Positions 47,154 to 55,968 of a stretch of 64,000 nt of DNA are shown piece by piece. Origin of the DNA: an uncultured Bacteroidales bacterium (lineage in GTDB: Bacteria; Bacteroidota; Bacteroidia; Bacteroidales; UBA932); NCBI GenBank assembly GCA_945874155.1, contig CAMCFO010000007.1, forward strand, positions 19,524 through 83,523. The letters are read 5' to 3'. The notes under the pieces are model-generated. The model was not told the origin of the DNA and did no database searches. It was given only the letters and a program-made list of their open reading frames with translations. Every line of letters starts with the position of its first letter. Within the stretch, counting starts at the first letter, position 1. Position numbers and translations under genes: made by a program.

Positions 47154-47187
47154 GTCCGGATGGTCCTTCGGGAGCACCGGACTTTTT
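47154..47187 (+). terminator. Rubredoxin operon terminator
   Basis: GTCCGG ... CCGGAC stem (47154-47159, 47177-47182) with an inner TCC-TTCG-GGA helix, followed by TTTTT. Confidence 0.8.
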
Positions 47188-47194
47188 CTATATC

Positions 47195-47226
47195 AAAAAA
47201 GGAACCGGCCCCATAGACCAGTTCCT
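47195..47226 (-). terminator. rnpB terminator
   Basis: On the minus strand AAGGAACTGG pairs with CCGGTTCCTT (one G-U pair) and is followed by TTTTTT (plus-strand 47195-47200). It lies just past the 3' end of rnpB. Confidence 0.8.
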
Positions 47227-47232
47227 TAAAAA

Positions 47233-47577
47233 TAAAGGCAGAACCGTAAGCCGGATTCTGTTTTGGCTTGTCATTTATCTTCGCAACCTACCCCCCGGCA
47301 GCTGGCGAGCAACCCTTGATTGCCGGTATATTTGGTCTTGCAGGTCCCGGTGCCGTACCCCGACTGTGTCGCCACAGACGGTCGTGAGCTCTTGCCTCGC
47401 GTTTTCACCCTTGCTGCGGCCGGGCCGTTCCCGTGGGCGTACCCGTTACCTTCGTGCAGCGGTCATTTTCTGTTACGGCTCTCATAAAGTTACCTCCATC
47501 AGTGCTTTCCACTGCGGGATGCTCTATCCTGTCCGGACTTTCCTCAGCTTTCGCCGCGACAAACCGTCCTGCCTTTG
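47233..47577 (-). ncRNA. rnpB: RNase P RNA, class A
   Basis: Catalytic RNA that matures tRNA 5' ends, about 345 nt. The 5' part holds GAGGAAAGTCCGGAC (P4/CR-I; plus-strand region about 47532-47546) and the 3' end the diagnostic CAGAATCCGGCTTACGG. P1 is formed by AAAGGCAG (near 47569-47576) and CTGCCTTT (47234-47241). 20 bases downstream of the flavin oxidoreductase stop on the same strand. Open frames crossing it are artefacts. Confidence 0.95.
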
Positions 47578-47597
47578 TCTTCAAAATAGCTTCCGCC

Positions 47598-48857
47598 TTA
47601 GGCTTTGTATCCAGCCTTGCGCTCACGGCGGTCATTTCTCCTGTTGATGCGCTGGACTTCACGCTCCAGGAAAGGAGTGATGTCCTCACAATGCTTGTGG
47701 CACTGCATCGACTTGGAGTACATCCTGCCTATGCAGAAATTGGAGTGCTCGCATCCGCTGCAGTGATTTTCGTCTGCCTTGAGCTTGTTCACGAAATCCG
47801 TGTCCTCAAGAACTGCCCTTCCCATCTGGAAAAGCGGAAAACCGTTCTCAAGCACCTTGCGCGCGTCCTCTCCTGTGGTCACTCCGCCCACATAAATGAA
47901 AGGATAGTCCGGCATTGCCGCCTTGAACTTGAGCGCATCCTCCATAAAGAAGAGATGCTTGAAAGTTACGGTCGGACACACAGCCCAAGAACCGATATAC
48001 AGGCATATTTTCAGCCACCACTGGGATGCAGGCAGATAGTGGGCAATGGCCTTGGTCGGGAATTCTCCCCTCATGACATACTGTGGTGCCCTGCTCACAA
48101 ATCCTCCGCTGAGGGTGATGGCATCCACTCCGAGTCTGCGCAGCTCCTTTGCCACCTCAATCAGCTCGTCCACTTCCTGGCCGCCCTTGAAGCCGTCGCG
48201 GGTGTTGAGCTTGGCTGTCACCGCAATCTTGCCGTCCGCTGCCTTTACTACCTCCCTGATACACTCGCGCATAAAGTTCATCCTGTTGTCCAGGCTGCCC
48301 CCGTAGCGGTCGTGACGGTGGTTGGTGTAGGGCGAAAGAAACTGGGAAATCAGGTAACCGTGTCCTGCGTGAATCTCCACGGCATCGAAGCCTGCCTTCA
48401 TAGCCAGCCTCACAGCGTCTCCATAGGCTTTCACCACCTCGTCGATATCCTTCTGGTTCATCTTTCTGTGGAAAGTGGGGGAGTAGAGGTTGAATCCGCT
48501 GCTCGCTCCTATAGGCATCTGCCCGCAGGTTCTCCTGTGAGTCATATTTCCGCAGTGTCCGAGCTGTATGCTCGCCTTGGCTCCTTCAGCGTGCACGGCA
48601 TCAGTCAGCCGTTTGAGTTCCGGAACAATCTCCTCCCTCATCCAGAGCTGGGAGTCGAAACTGATTCCGCTTCTGCAAACAGCCGCATAAGCGACCGTAG
48701 TCATTCCTATTCCGCCTTTTGCAACTGCCCTGTGGTAGTTGAAAAGTTCTTCTGTCGGTCCGTTGTTCCTGCCCATTCCCTCGAATGCAGCTGAACGTAT
48801 GGTCCTGTTGCGCAGTTCTATAGGGCCGAGTTTGTAAGGTGTAAAAATTTCGCTCAT
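47598..48857 (-). CDS. NADH:flavin oxidoreductase (Old Yellow Enzyme family)
   Basis: FMN TIM-barrel ene-reductase-like enzyme, 419 aa. Start IFTPYKLGPIELRNRTIRSA; IQLGHCGNMTHRRT; AGFDAVEIHAGHGYLISQFLSPYTNHRHDRYGGSLDNR (substrate-binding and catalytic loop); VGGVTTGEDARKVLENG. The C-terminal Cys cluster CSGCEHSNFCIGRMYSKSMQC resembles the Fe-S ligands of 2,4-dienoyl-CoA reductase-type members, but the extra C-terminal FAD domain is absent. Substrate unknown. Confidence 0.88.
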   Translation of the reverse strand: MSEIFTPYKLGPIELRNRTIRSAAFEGMGRNNGPTEELFNYHRAVAKGGIGMTTVAYAAVCRSGISFDSQLWMREEIVPELKRLTDAVHAEGAKASIQLGHCGNMTHRRTCGQMPIGASSGFNLYSPTFHRKMNQKDIDEVVKAYGDAVRLAMKAGFDAVEIHAGHGYLISQFLSPYTNHRHDRYGGSLDNRMNFMRECIREVVKAADGKIAVTAKLNTRDGFKGGQEVDELIEVAKELRRLGVDAITLSGGFVSRAPQYVMRGEFPTKAIAHYLPASQWWLKICLYIGSWAVCPTVTFKHLFFMEDALKFKAAMPDYPFIYVGGVTTGEDARKVLENGFPLFQMGRAVLEDTDFVNKLKADENHCSGCEHSNFCIGRMYSKSMQCHKHCEDITPFLEREVQRINRRNDRRERKAGYKA

Positions 48858-48895
48858 TTCAAATCATATATACGCGGCAATTCACCGCAATTGGT

Positions 48896-49723
48896 TTACC
48901 AGATGAAAGGTATGAGGTTCTTCTTGTTCAGGGAAGTGTATTCCTCCCCGAATTCCTCTTCGTACTTTGCAGTCAGGGATTTGGCTCTCGGACCCAGGTT
49001 CGCGAATGTCCAGACTGCAAAGAGGAGTCCGGCAGGGGACCAGGTCAGGATGGCATACCCCGTCCACTCGACGAGTTCTCCGAAATAATTGGCGCTCGTC
49101 ACATATTTGTACATACCCTTCTTTGGAATATAGTGTTTGGTGTCTCCTGGTTTGCGCAGGCTGCGGATCACGTGGTCCGAATTGATGTTGATTGCCATTC
49201 CGACAATGAAAATCACGGTGCCGATGATGAATCTCGGGTCGAAGAACCATTCGGCGGTGTAGTAGCCATCGGGTGCCTGGGCAGGCATAAGTCCCGGAAT
49301 ACCGAACATCCATCCGGCGATGAGGAAGGAGTTCAAGGTGTTGAAAACCATACCCATAGCCATAATCGCCACCGGTGTTGTGCTCTTGCCTTTCATAAGC
49401 AGCGGGAAGATGAACGACCTCTGGAAATAGTGCAGCAGAAACAGCCCGGCCATAAAATAGAGTACCCCCGTGCAGTTACCGTCCACGATGCCCGTCAGTC
49501 CCATACCTTCTCCCGGTCCTTCAAGAGCATATATCAAGGTATAATATAAAAGGAAAAGGAAGGACGGAGCCTCCATAAGCACCCACGCCACTTTGTTCGG
49601 CAGCACAGGGCCCCATTTCCCGTTGGACAGGTACCCGTAGCCCGCTTTGAAATAGAATAGCATCACAAAGACGAAAACGGCGAGCACCGCCATCACTATC
49701 AGAACAGTGTAATATAAATTCAT
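48896..49723 (-). CDS. Steroid 5-alpha-reductase-like membrane protein
   Basis: Integral membrane protein of 275 aa with about six to seven hydrophobic segments. The C-terminal half has the 3-oxo-5-alpha-steroid 4-dehydrogenase/methyltransferase-like pattern: NINSDHVIRSLRKPGDTKHYIPKKGMY, YVTSANYFGELVEWTGYAI and the terminal YEEEFGEEYTSLNKKNLIPF. Members reduce a C=C bond in steroids or polyprenoids; the bacterial substrate is unknown. ATG 49723 is chosen (family start MNLYYTVLI); the frame to 50020 runs into pyrG. Next to an ene-reductase-like gene. Confidence 0.82.
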   Translation of the reverse strand: MNLYYTVLIVMAVLAVFVFVMLFYFKAGYGYLSNGKWGPVLPNKVAWVLMEAPSFLFLLYYTLIYALEGPGEGMGLTGIVDGNCTGVLYFMAGLFLLHYFQRSFIFPLLMKGKSTTPVAIMAMGMVFNTLNSFLIAGWMFGIPGLMPAQAPDGYYTAEWFFDPRFIIGTVIFIVGMAININSDHVIRSLRKPGDTKHYIPKKGMYKYVTSANYFGELVEWTGYAILTWSPAGLLFAVWTFANLGPRAKSLTAKYEEEFGEEYTSLNKKNLIPFIW

Positions 49724-49783
49724 AAGTATGTCTGAGCAAAAACGCGCAAATTTAGCAATTTTTTTTATTATTTCATTTTTGGG

Positions 49784-49814
49784 TTGCGGCAACGCCGAAA
49801 AAAGCCTATCTTTG
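49784..49814 (+). promoter_or_regulatory. pyrG promoter
   Basis: TTG (49784-49786), 20 bases, TATCTTTG (49807-49814); about 45-50 bases of leader before ATG 49869, which is preceded by AAGGAGGAA, an unusually good Shine-Dalgarno for this phylum. Confidence 0.7.
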
Positions 49815-49868
49815 CACCCCTGTTGGGAATATCGACGTTCCTTAACAATGACAAACCAAGGAGGAAAT

Positions 49869-51470
49869 ATGAACACAAAGTACGTATTCGTAACAGGTGG
49901 AGTGGCATCGTCGCTCGGAAAAGGAATCATATCGGCATCTCTTGCCAAACTTCTCCAGGCTCGCGGCCTGAAAGTTACCATCCAGAAATTCGACCCGTAC
50001 ATAAATATAGACCCGGGCACTCTGAACCCCTATGAACACGGCGAATGCTATGTGACTGAAGACGGGGCAGAGACCGACCTCGACCTCGGGCATTATGAGC
50101 GCTTCCTCGGTGTTTACACCTCCAAGGCCAACAATGTCACCACAGGAAAAATCTACAACACTGTTATCAGCAAGGAAAGGGAGGGAGCATACCTGGGCAA
50201 GACCGTGCAGATAGTGCCCCATATCACGGACGAAATCAAGCGTCGTATGATGCTCCTGTCCAAGACCGGGGATTACGATGTCATCATCACCGAAATTGGC
50301 GGTACTGTCGGGGATATGGAGTCCGAACCTTTCGTGGAGGCTGTGCGTCAGCTGCAATGGGAACTGCCTGAGGAAGACTGCGTTACAATACATCTTACCC
50401 TGGTTCCTTATTTGAGCGCGGCCAAGGAACTCAAGACCAAGCCGACCCAGCATTCGGTGCAGAAACTGCAGCAGGACGGTGTGCAGCCGGATATAATAGT
50501 CTGCAGGACCGAGCACGAACTCTCCCCTGAGTTGCGCAAGAAAGTGGCGCTGTTCTGCAATGTCAAGCCGGGCCACGTGATCCAGTCCATCGATGCTGAC
50601 TCGATTTACAAGGTGCCGTTGAAGATGCAGGAGGAAAAACTTGATATATTGGTACTCAATCATTTCGGTCTCACTTGTCCTGAACCGGACCTGAGCAGAT
50701 GGAACGAATTCCTCTATCGTCTGGACCATCCGAAGACCTCGGTAAACATAGCCCTTGTCGGAAAATACAATCTTCAGGATGCCTACAAGTCCATACGCGA
50801 GGCTTTCGTACACGCCGGGGCTGAAAACGAATGTCGGGTCAATGTGGTTTACATCCATTCCGAAAACATCAATGACTCCAATGCAGCGGAATTGCTCAAG
50901 GATATGGACGGGGTGCTCGTGGCTCCGGGCTTTGGCGAGAGGGGCCTCGAGGGCAAGATTTCGGCTGTGAGATATGCCCGCGAGAATGGAGTGCCTTTCT
51001 TCGGAATATGTCTGGGTATGCAGATGTGCGTGGTGGAATTTGCCCGTAACGTGCTCGGTATGAAGGGGGCTCACTCGACTGAGGTGAATCCGGGGACGGA
51101 ATATCCGGTCATCAATCTTATGGAGGACCAGAAGAGTACCACTTCAAAGGGTGGCACTATGAGGCTGGGTGCCTACAAATGCGAGCTTCGTCCGGGCTTC
51201 CTTGCGGAAAAGATTTACGGCAAATCCATCATTTCGGAGCGCCACCGTCACAGATACGAATTCAACAGCGACTATCTCAATGCCTTCGAGCAGGCGGGAA
51301 TGTTCTCCACAGGACGCAATCCGGACACCAAACTGGTTGAGATTGTGGAGATTCCGGAACATCCGTTCTTCATAGGAGTGCAGTTCCACCCAGAATACAA
51401 GAGCACACCGGAGAATCCTCAGCCTCTCTTTGTGGCATTTGTGAAAGCGGCGATGCAGAGGAAGAAATGA
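49869..51470 (+). CDS. pyrG: CTP synthase
   Basis: Makes CTP from UTP, ATP and glutamine. 533 aa. Synthetase domain: KYVFVTGGVASSLGKGI (P-loop), KFDPYINIDPGTLNPYEHGE, EIGGTVGDMES; glutaminase domain with nucleophile Cys in FFGICLGMQM and His/Glu in VQFHPEYKS. ATG 49869 is preferred over the upstream in-frame 49728, which precedes the promoter. Overlaps the next gene by 4 bp (ATGA). Confidence 0.96.
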   Translation: MNTKYVFVTGGVASSLGKGIISASLAKLLQARGLKVTIQKFDPYINIDPGTLNPYEHGECYVTEDGAETDLDLGHYERFLGVYTSKANNVTTGKIYNTVISKEREGAYLGKTVQIVPHITDEIKRRMMLLSKTGDYDVIITEIGGTVGDMESEPFVEAVRQLQWELPEEDCVTIHLTLVPYLSAAKELKTKPTQHSVQKLQQDGVQPDIIVCRTEHELSPELRKKVALFCNVKPGHVIQSIDADSIYKVPLKMQEEKLDILVLNHFGLTCPEPDLSRWNEFLYRLDHPKTSVNIALVGKYNLQDAYKSIREAFVHAGAENECRVNVVYIHSENINDSNAAELLKDMDGVLVAPGFGERGLEGKISAVRYARENGVPFFGICLGMQMCVVEFARNVLGMKGAHSTEVNPGTEYPVINLMEDQKSTTSKGGTMRLGAYKCELRPGFLAEKIYGKSIISERHRHRYEFNSDYLNAFEQAGMFSTGRNPDTKLVEIVEIPEHPFFIGVQFHPEYKSTPENPQPLFVAFVKAAMQRKK

Positions 51471-52240
51471 GAAATCTGCTGCTCATATATCTGATGTCCG
51501 CGCTCTTGTTATCCTGCGGAAACGGCTCCTCAGGAAAGCTTGTGGAGCCTGTGAAATACAGACTTGAGGTCGTGGCGGAATATCCCCATTCGAGGACTTC
51601 CTACACCCAGGGGCTGTTTTTCCGCGATGGCCAGTTGTATGAGAGTACGGGTCAGAGAGGGGAGTCCCGTTTCGGGAAGATGAACCTTCAGACTGGAGAA
51701 TTGGAGAGCCTTGTGAGCCTGGAAGACAGATACTTCGGGGAAGGCAGCTGCTTTTTCAACGGGCGGCTCTACTACCTCACCTGGAGGGGCTTCGTGGCCT
51801 GCACCTACGACGAAAACACTTTTGCGCACAAGGGCAATATTACCTGTCCCCGCGAGGGATGGGGCTTGACCACTGATGGAAAGTCTTTGATTATGAGCGA
51901 CGGAAGTTCAAGCCTGTGGTTTATGGATGCGAAACTCAAAACTCTCAGGCGGATAAGCGTCAAGAGCAAGGGCAAGTCGGTGGGGTGGCTTAATGAGCTG
52001 GAATGGATTGACGGGAAGATTTGGGCCAATGTTTACACCACTGATAAGATAGTGATTATCAATCCTGAAAACGGAATTGTTGAGGGAATTGTGGATTGCA
52101 CGGGGCTGCTGGATGAGAGCCTCAGGGACAATACCACCGACGTGCTAAACGGCATTGCCTGGAATCCCTTGGACGGAAAAATATACCTTACAGGAAAGAA
52201 CTGGCCTCGTATTTTCGAGGTCAGGATTGTCTCGGAATAA
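51467..52240 (+). CDS. Glutaminyl-peptide cyclotransferase, lipoprotein
   Basis: Plant/bacterial-type glutaminyl cyclase (five-bladed beta-propeller, PF05096 family), converting N-terminal Gln to pyroglutamate on exported proteins. 257 aa with a lipobox ALLLSC (residues 12-17). Family blocks: PHSRTSYTQGLFFRDGQLYESTGQRGES, GEGSCFFNGRLYYLTW, GWGLTTDGKSLIMSDGSS, LNELEWIDGKIWANVY, LNGIAWNPLDGKIYLTGKNWP. Translationally coupled to pyrG. Periplasmic, where many Bacteroidota proteins expose N-terminal Gln after signal cleavage. Confidence 0.9.
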   Translation: MRNLLLIYLMSALLLSCGNGSSGKLVEPVKYRLEVVAEYPHSRTSYTQGLFFRDGQLYESTGQRGESRFGKMNLQTGELESLVSLEDRYFGEGSCFFNGRLYYLTWRGFVACTYDENTFAHKGNITCPREGWGLTTDGKSLIMSDGSSSLWFMDAKLKTLRRISVKSKGKSVGWLNELEWIDGKIWANVYTTDKIVIINPENGIVEGIVDCTGLLDESLRDNTTDVLNGIAWNPLDGKIYLTGKNWPRIFEVRIVSE

Positions 52241-52272
52241 TACACCCGGCAAGTCCGGATGCAAAACATATT

Positions 52273-52397
52273 AAGCGGGGGTACTTGAATCCTTCCTTTG
52301 CCTTGCCATAATCCAAGTTGGTTCCGGGCATGGGCGGATTCAGGTTGAGAGATACCCATTGAACCTGATGCGGTTAATACCGCCGAAGGGAATGCGA
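52273..52397 (+). promoter_or_regulatory. TPP (thi-box) riboswitch
   Basis: 5' AGCGGGGGTACTT and the thi-box core: GTTGAGAGATACCC, then TTGAACCTGATGCGGTTAAT, then ACCGCCGAAGGGAATGCG. About 50 bases between the 5' block and the core form an enlarged P3 arm. It ends about 48 bases before the TonB receptor start, whose expression should fall when thiamin diphosphate is plentiful. Confidence 0.93.
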
Positions 52398-52444
52398 CAA
52401 TCTCATAGCCCCTCGTATAGTATTAATTTATAATTAAATGCTTT

Positions 52445-54700
52445 ATGCGAGGAATTTTATTTCTTATGGCGGCACTTACGGTTTCTGCCAATCAGGACCC
52501 GACTCCGGGAGTCGGAAATGAAACCGAAAAAATCGATTCAGCAGTGGTTGTGGCCTCACGTGCCGGTGCAAATACACCTGTGACCTATACCACTATAGGA
52601 AAGGAAGAACTTTCCCGAAGCAACCCGATCAATTCCCTGCCTATGAACCTGAGTATGCAGCCTTCCGTAGTTTCAGTAAATGAAGGCGGTACAGGTCTGG
52701 GCTATTCCAAAATGACAGTGCGTGGTGTGAAAGGTTCGCAAATCAATGTCACACTGAACGGTATCACCCTCAACGATGCCGAATCCCAGGAAGTTTTCTG
52801 GGTGAACATTCCCGCTCTGGGCAATATGCTCACCGGTGTCCAGCTCCAGAGAGGACTCGGAACTTCCGCAAACGGAGCCGGAGCATTCGGAGCAAGCATC
52901 AATATGAACACTGCCACAGCCGGTTCTGCTCCACGTTTCCATATTGAGCAGTCAGCCGGCAGTTACGGCACTGCAACCACCTCAGTTGCAGCTGCCACCG
53001 GTCTTACCAAAAGCGGATTCTATGCCCAGGGAGCCTTCAGTTTCGGACGCACCGATGGATATATCCGCAATGCCTTCGGCAAGGTTATTTCCGGAATGGC
53101 AGTGCTGGGTTGGATGGATGAAAACGATTCCGTGCGTCTGACCTATCTCGTGGGCAGCCAGAGAACCGGACTCACCTGGGACGGAATATCCTACAACACC
53201 TATCTCGTGGACCGTACCTACAACGGCCTCGGCAAATACAAAGATGACGAAGGCAACACCCGGTACTACGACAACGAGACCGACAACTATGTCCAGCATC
53301 ACGTCCAGTTCAACTACACCCACGCCTTCAACAACGGCCTGAGCTGGTCCAACACCCTGAACTACACCCGTGGAGACGGATATTACGAGCAGTACAAGGC
53401 CGACAAGAAATTCACCAAGTACGGACTGGAATACCCTCTGGATGATGCAGGCAATGTCATACAGAAATACACCGACTTCATCATAGACAAGTCGATGTCA
53501 AACAACTATCTTGTCTTCAATTCCGACCTTATGTACCGCAGCAGCCTCATAGATGTGACAGGAGGATTGAGCCTTTCCGGCTACAACGGCAACCACTTCG
53601 GCAATGTCCTCTGGAGCAGATACTATGAAACTGATTACGACTATGCCGACAGGTGGTATTTCAACAGTGGCAACAAGTATGAGGCAAATCTCTATGCCAG
53701 AGGTGAATACAAGCCTTTGGAATGGCTCACCACCTATCTCGACCTCCAGTACAGGCACGTGACTCTGGTGATGAAGGGAGAGGATGACGACTTTGCGCCG
53801 CTCGACCACCGCGAAAACTGGGACTTCTTCAATCCTCGTGCGGGAATCACCTTCCATATCAACGGTCACAAAGCTTATGTGAGTGCAGCCTGGGGACACC
53901 GTGAGCCTGGCCGTAGCGATATAAAGGACGTAATCATCAACAATAATTACGGTGCGAAAAAGGAGGAACTCCGTCCTGAAAAGATGGCAGACGTGGAAAT
54001 CGGCTACGAGTATTCCAATTCCAAGGTGACTGCAAGCGCCAATTTCTATTTTATGGAGTATTTCGATATGCTCCTTGCCACAGGACGCATCAGCGATTCA
54101 GGCTACGCAATCAAGGAAAATGTGGGCAGGGGTTACAGACGCGGTCTCGAACTCGGTCTTGCCTGGCAGCCGCTTTCAGTTATGAGATTCGATGCCAACC
54201 TCACCCTCAGCCGCAACCGCCTCAAGAATTTCACTGCCTATATTCCTGAGTACAACAACTCAAACGACTGGGAGCTGACCGGCAACCACGTTATTGAAGA
54301 ATATCACAACACGGCCATTCTGATGTCTCCGTCTGTGATTGCAAGCGGCCAGCTGAGCGTGACTCCTTTCAAGAATTTGATGAGCAATTCATTGAAAACC
54401 ACGACCTTGACTCTTGGCGGAAAATACGTGGGCAAACAGTATTGGGACAACACCCAGAGTGCTGACCGCTGTATTCCGGGCTATTTCGTCGCAAATGTGG
54501 CACTTTCTCACGAGTTCGATGTGAAACACGGAGTCATAGGTCTTAGTGCTTATGTGAACAACGCCCTGAATGCCAAGTACTATGCTGACGTATGGGTGGG
54601 ACGATCCTACCTCAAGGCTGAAGACATAATATATCAGGAAGAAGGTGTATTCCCTCAGGCTCCAGTCAACTTTATGTTCAAGATCAATTACACATTCTGA
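52445..54700 (+). CDS. TonB-dependent receptor, probably for thiamin
   Basis: Outer-membrane receptor, 751 aa, signal peptide MRGILFLMAALTVSA. The plug holds EKIDSAVVVASRAG (TonB-box region), SLPMNLSMQPSVVSVNEGGT, MTVRGVKGSQINVTLNGITLND and GVQLQRGLGTSANGAGAFGASIN; the barrel ends PVNFMFKINYTF with terminal Phe. There is no N-terminal carboxypeptidase-like domain and no SusD partner, so it is of the vitamin/metal type. The TPP riboswitch upstream argues for thiamin or a thiamin precursor; similar OM receptors are known in Bacteroides. No thi biosynthesis genes adjoin it. Confidence 0.88.
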   Translation: MRGILFLMAALTVSANQDPTPGVGNETEKIDSAVVVASRAGANTPVTYTTIGKEELSRSNPINSLPMNLSMQPSVVSVNEGGTGLGYSKMTVRGVKGSQINVTLNGITLNDAESQEVFWVNIPALGNMLTGVQLQRGLGTSANGAGAFGASINMNTATAGSAPRFHIEQSAGSYGTATTSVAAATGLTKSGFYAQGAFSFGRTDGYIRNAFGKVISGMAVLGWMDENDSVRLTYLVGSQRTGLTWDGISYNTYLVDRTYNGLGKYKDDEGNTRYYDNETDNYVQHHVQFNYTHAFNNGLSWSNTLNYTRGDGYYEQYKADKKFTKYGLEYPLDDAGNVIQKYTDFIIDKSMSNNYLVFNSDLMYRSSLIDVTGGLSLSGYNGNHFGNVLWSRYYETDYDYADRWYFNSGNKYEANLYARGEYKPLEWLTTYLDLQYRHVTLVMKGEDDDFAPLDHRENWDFFNPRAGITFHINGHKAYVSAAWGHREPGRSDIKDVIINNNYGAKKEELRPEKMADVEIGYEYSNSKVTASANFYFMEYFDMLLATGRISDSGYAIKENVGRGYRRGLELGLAWQPLSVMRFDANLTLSRNRLKNFTAYIPEYNNSNDWELTGNHVIEEYHNTAILMSPSVIASGQLSVTPFKNLMSNSLKTTTLTLGGKYVGKQYWDNTQSADRCIPGYFVANVALSHEFDVKHGVIGLSAYVNNALNAKYYADVWVGRSYLKAEDIIYQEEGVFPQAPVNFMFKINYTF

Positions 54701-54841
54701 GCCGGTCCCTCTCCTGGGATTTGAAATGTTTCCGGATGAATGGTACCGCAGTTTGAAAATTTATTCGTAAATTGGCGGCTTGTGCGTGCAGACCGCCTTT
54801 TTTGTGACTGCCAGCAGACAGAACCACTAACACCACATATT

Positions 54842-55933
54842 ATGACAGATAAATATTTGGATATAGCATCCCGTTTCGAACTTCAGGGAGAAATCTCAGA
54901 AATCAAGCCTTTGGGAGAAGGTTTCATCAACGACACACTCATTGTCCGCACCAAAGGTCAGACTCCGGACTACATACTCCAGCGCAAGAACAAAGCAGTA
55001 TTCCCAGACGTGCCGGCTATGATGAACAATATCAGCATGGTCACAAACCACATTAAAGCCAAGGTTACGGATGCTATGCGTGAGACTCTCACCGTTGTCC
55101 CGGCAAAGGACGGAAGAAACTATTACCAGGACGCGGACGGTGAGTTTTGGGCAGTTTGTACCTTCATTCCGGACACTCTTTCCTACACGCAGGCTGATTC
55201 ACCCGAACTTGCATTCCAGGGCGGAGTGGGAATAGGACGCTTCCAGAGCCTGCTCTCCGATTTCAAACAGCCGCTTGCGGAGGTCATCAAAGGTTTCCAT
55301 AACCTGCCTTGGAGATTCAGGCAGTGGGATGAAGCAGTGAAAAATGATGCTGCCGGAAGGGTTGCAGCCTGTGCCGAAGAAATATCCTGGATAGAATCCC
55401 GCAGGGAAAGGATACTTGCATTCGCGCAACTTGTGGAAGATGGCACACTGCCTATGCGTGTGACCCATAATGACACCAAAATCAGCAATATACTTTTCGA
55501 TGCCACCACTCGTGAAGTGCTTTGCGCCATTGATCTCGACACCGTGATGTCAGCGACCGTGCTCAACGATGTGGGCGACGCCCTCCGCTGCTACACCAAC
55601 ACCGGAGCCGAAGATGCACCTGACCTTGACACCGTGTCTATGTCTCTGGATATGTTCAGGGCCTATATTGACGGTTATCTGAGTGAAGCCGCATCCTTCC
55701 TCTGCCCTGCGGAAATCGAAAATCTCGCATTCTCAGGCATATATATCACATTCGAGCAGGTGCTGCGCTTCCTTATGGACTATCTCAACGGGGACACATA
55801 CTATAAAATCAAATATCCTGAGCACAACCTCGTCCGCACCAGGGCTCAGTTCAAACTTCTTTGCTCGATGGAGGAACAGTACTCCGATATGTGCAAAGTG
55901 GTGGATGAACTTGTCGCAAAATACCGCCGTTGA
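54842..55933 (+). CDS. APH-fold sugar kinase (NahK-like)
   Basis: 363-aa kinase of the aminoglycoside-phosphotransferase fold, close in pattern to N-acetylhexosamine 1-kinases and the Bacteroidota proteins often mislabelled mucin desulfatase. Start MTDKYLDIASRFELQGEISEIKPLGEGFINDT (Gly loop), catalytic THNDTKISNILFD (Brenner motif, D and N), metal-binding AIDLDTVM, and the C-terminal RFLMDYLNGDTYYKIKYPEHNLVR signature. It would phosphorylate GlcNAc/GalNAc-type sugars at O1, but the substrate is inferred. The frame opens at 54740; ATG 54842 matches the family. Confidence 0.78.
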   Translation: MTDKYLDIASRFELQGEISEIKPLGEGFINDTLIVRTKGQTPDYILQRKNKAVFPDVPAMMNNISMVTNHIKAKVTDAMRETLTVVPAKDGRNYYQDADGEFWAVCTFIPDTLSYTQADSPELAFQGGVGIGRFQSLLSDFKQPLAEVIKGFHNLPWRFRQWDEAVKNDAAGRVAACAEEISWIESRRERILAFAQLVEDGTLPMRVTHNDTKISNILFDATTREVLCAIDLDTVMSATVLNDVGDALRCYTNTGAEDAPDLDTVSMSLDMFRAYIDGYLSEAASFLCPAEIENLAFSGIYITFEQVLRFLMDYLNGDTYYKIKYPEHNLVRTRAQFKLLCSMEEQYSDMCKVVDELVAKYRR

Positions 55934-55968
55934 GACTATATGTGGAAAATCGCTATTGAGACTGTTAT

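Noticed and set aside
47433..48794. 453-aa plus-strand open frame
   Set aside because: Runs through rnpB and antisense to the well-supported NADH:flavin oxidoreductase gene.
49842..51074. 410-aa minus-strand open frame
   Set aside because: Antisense shadow of pyrG, which has complete family motifs.
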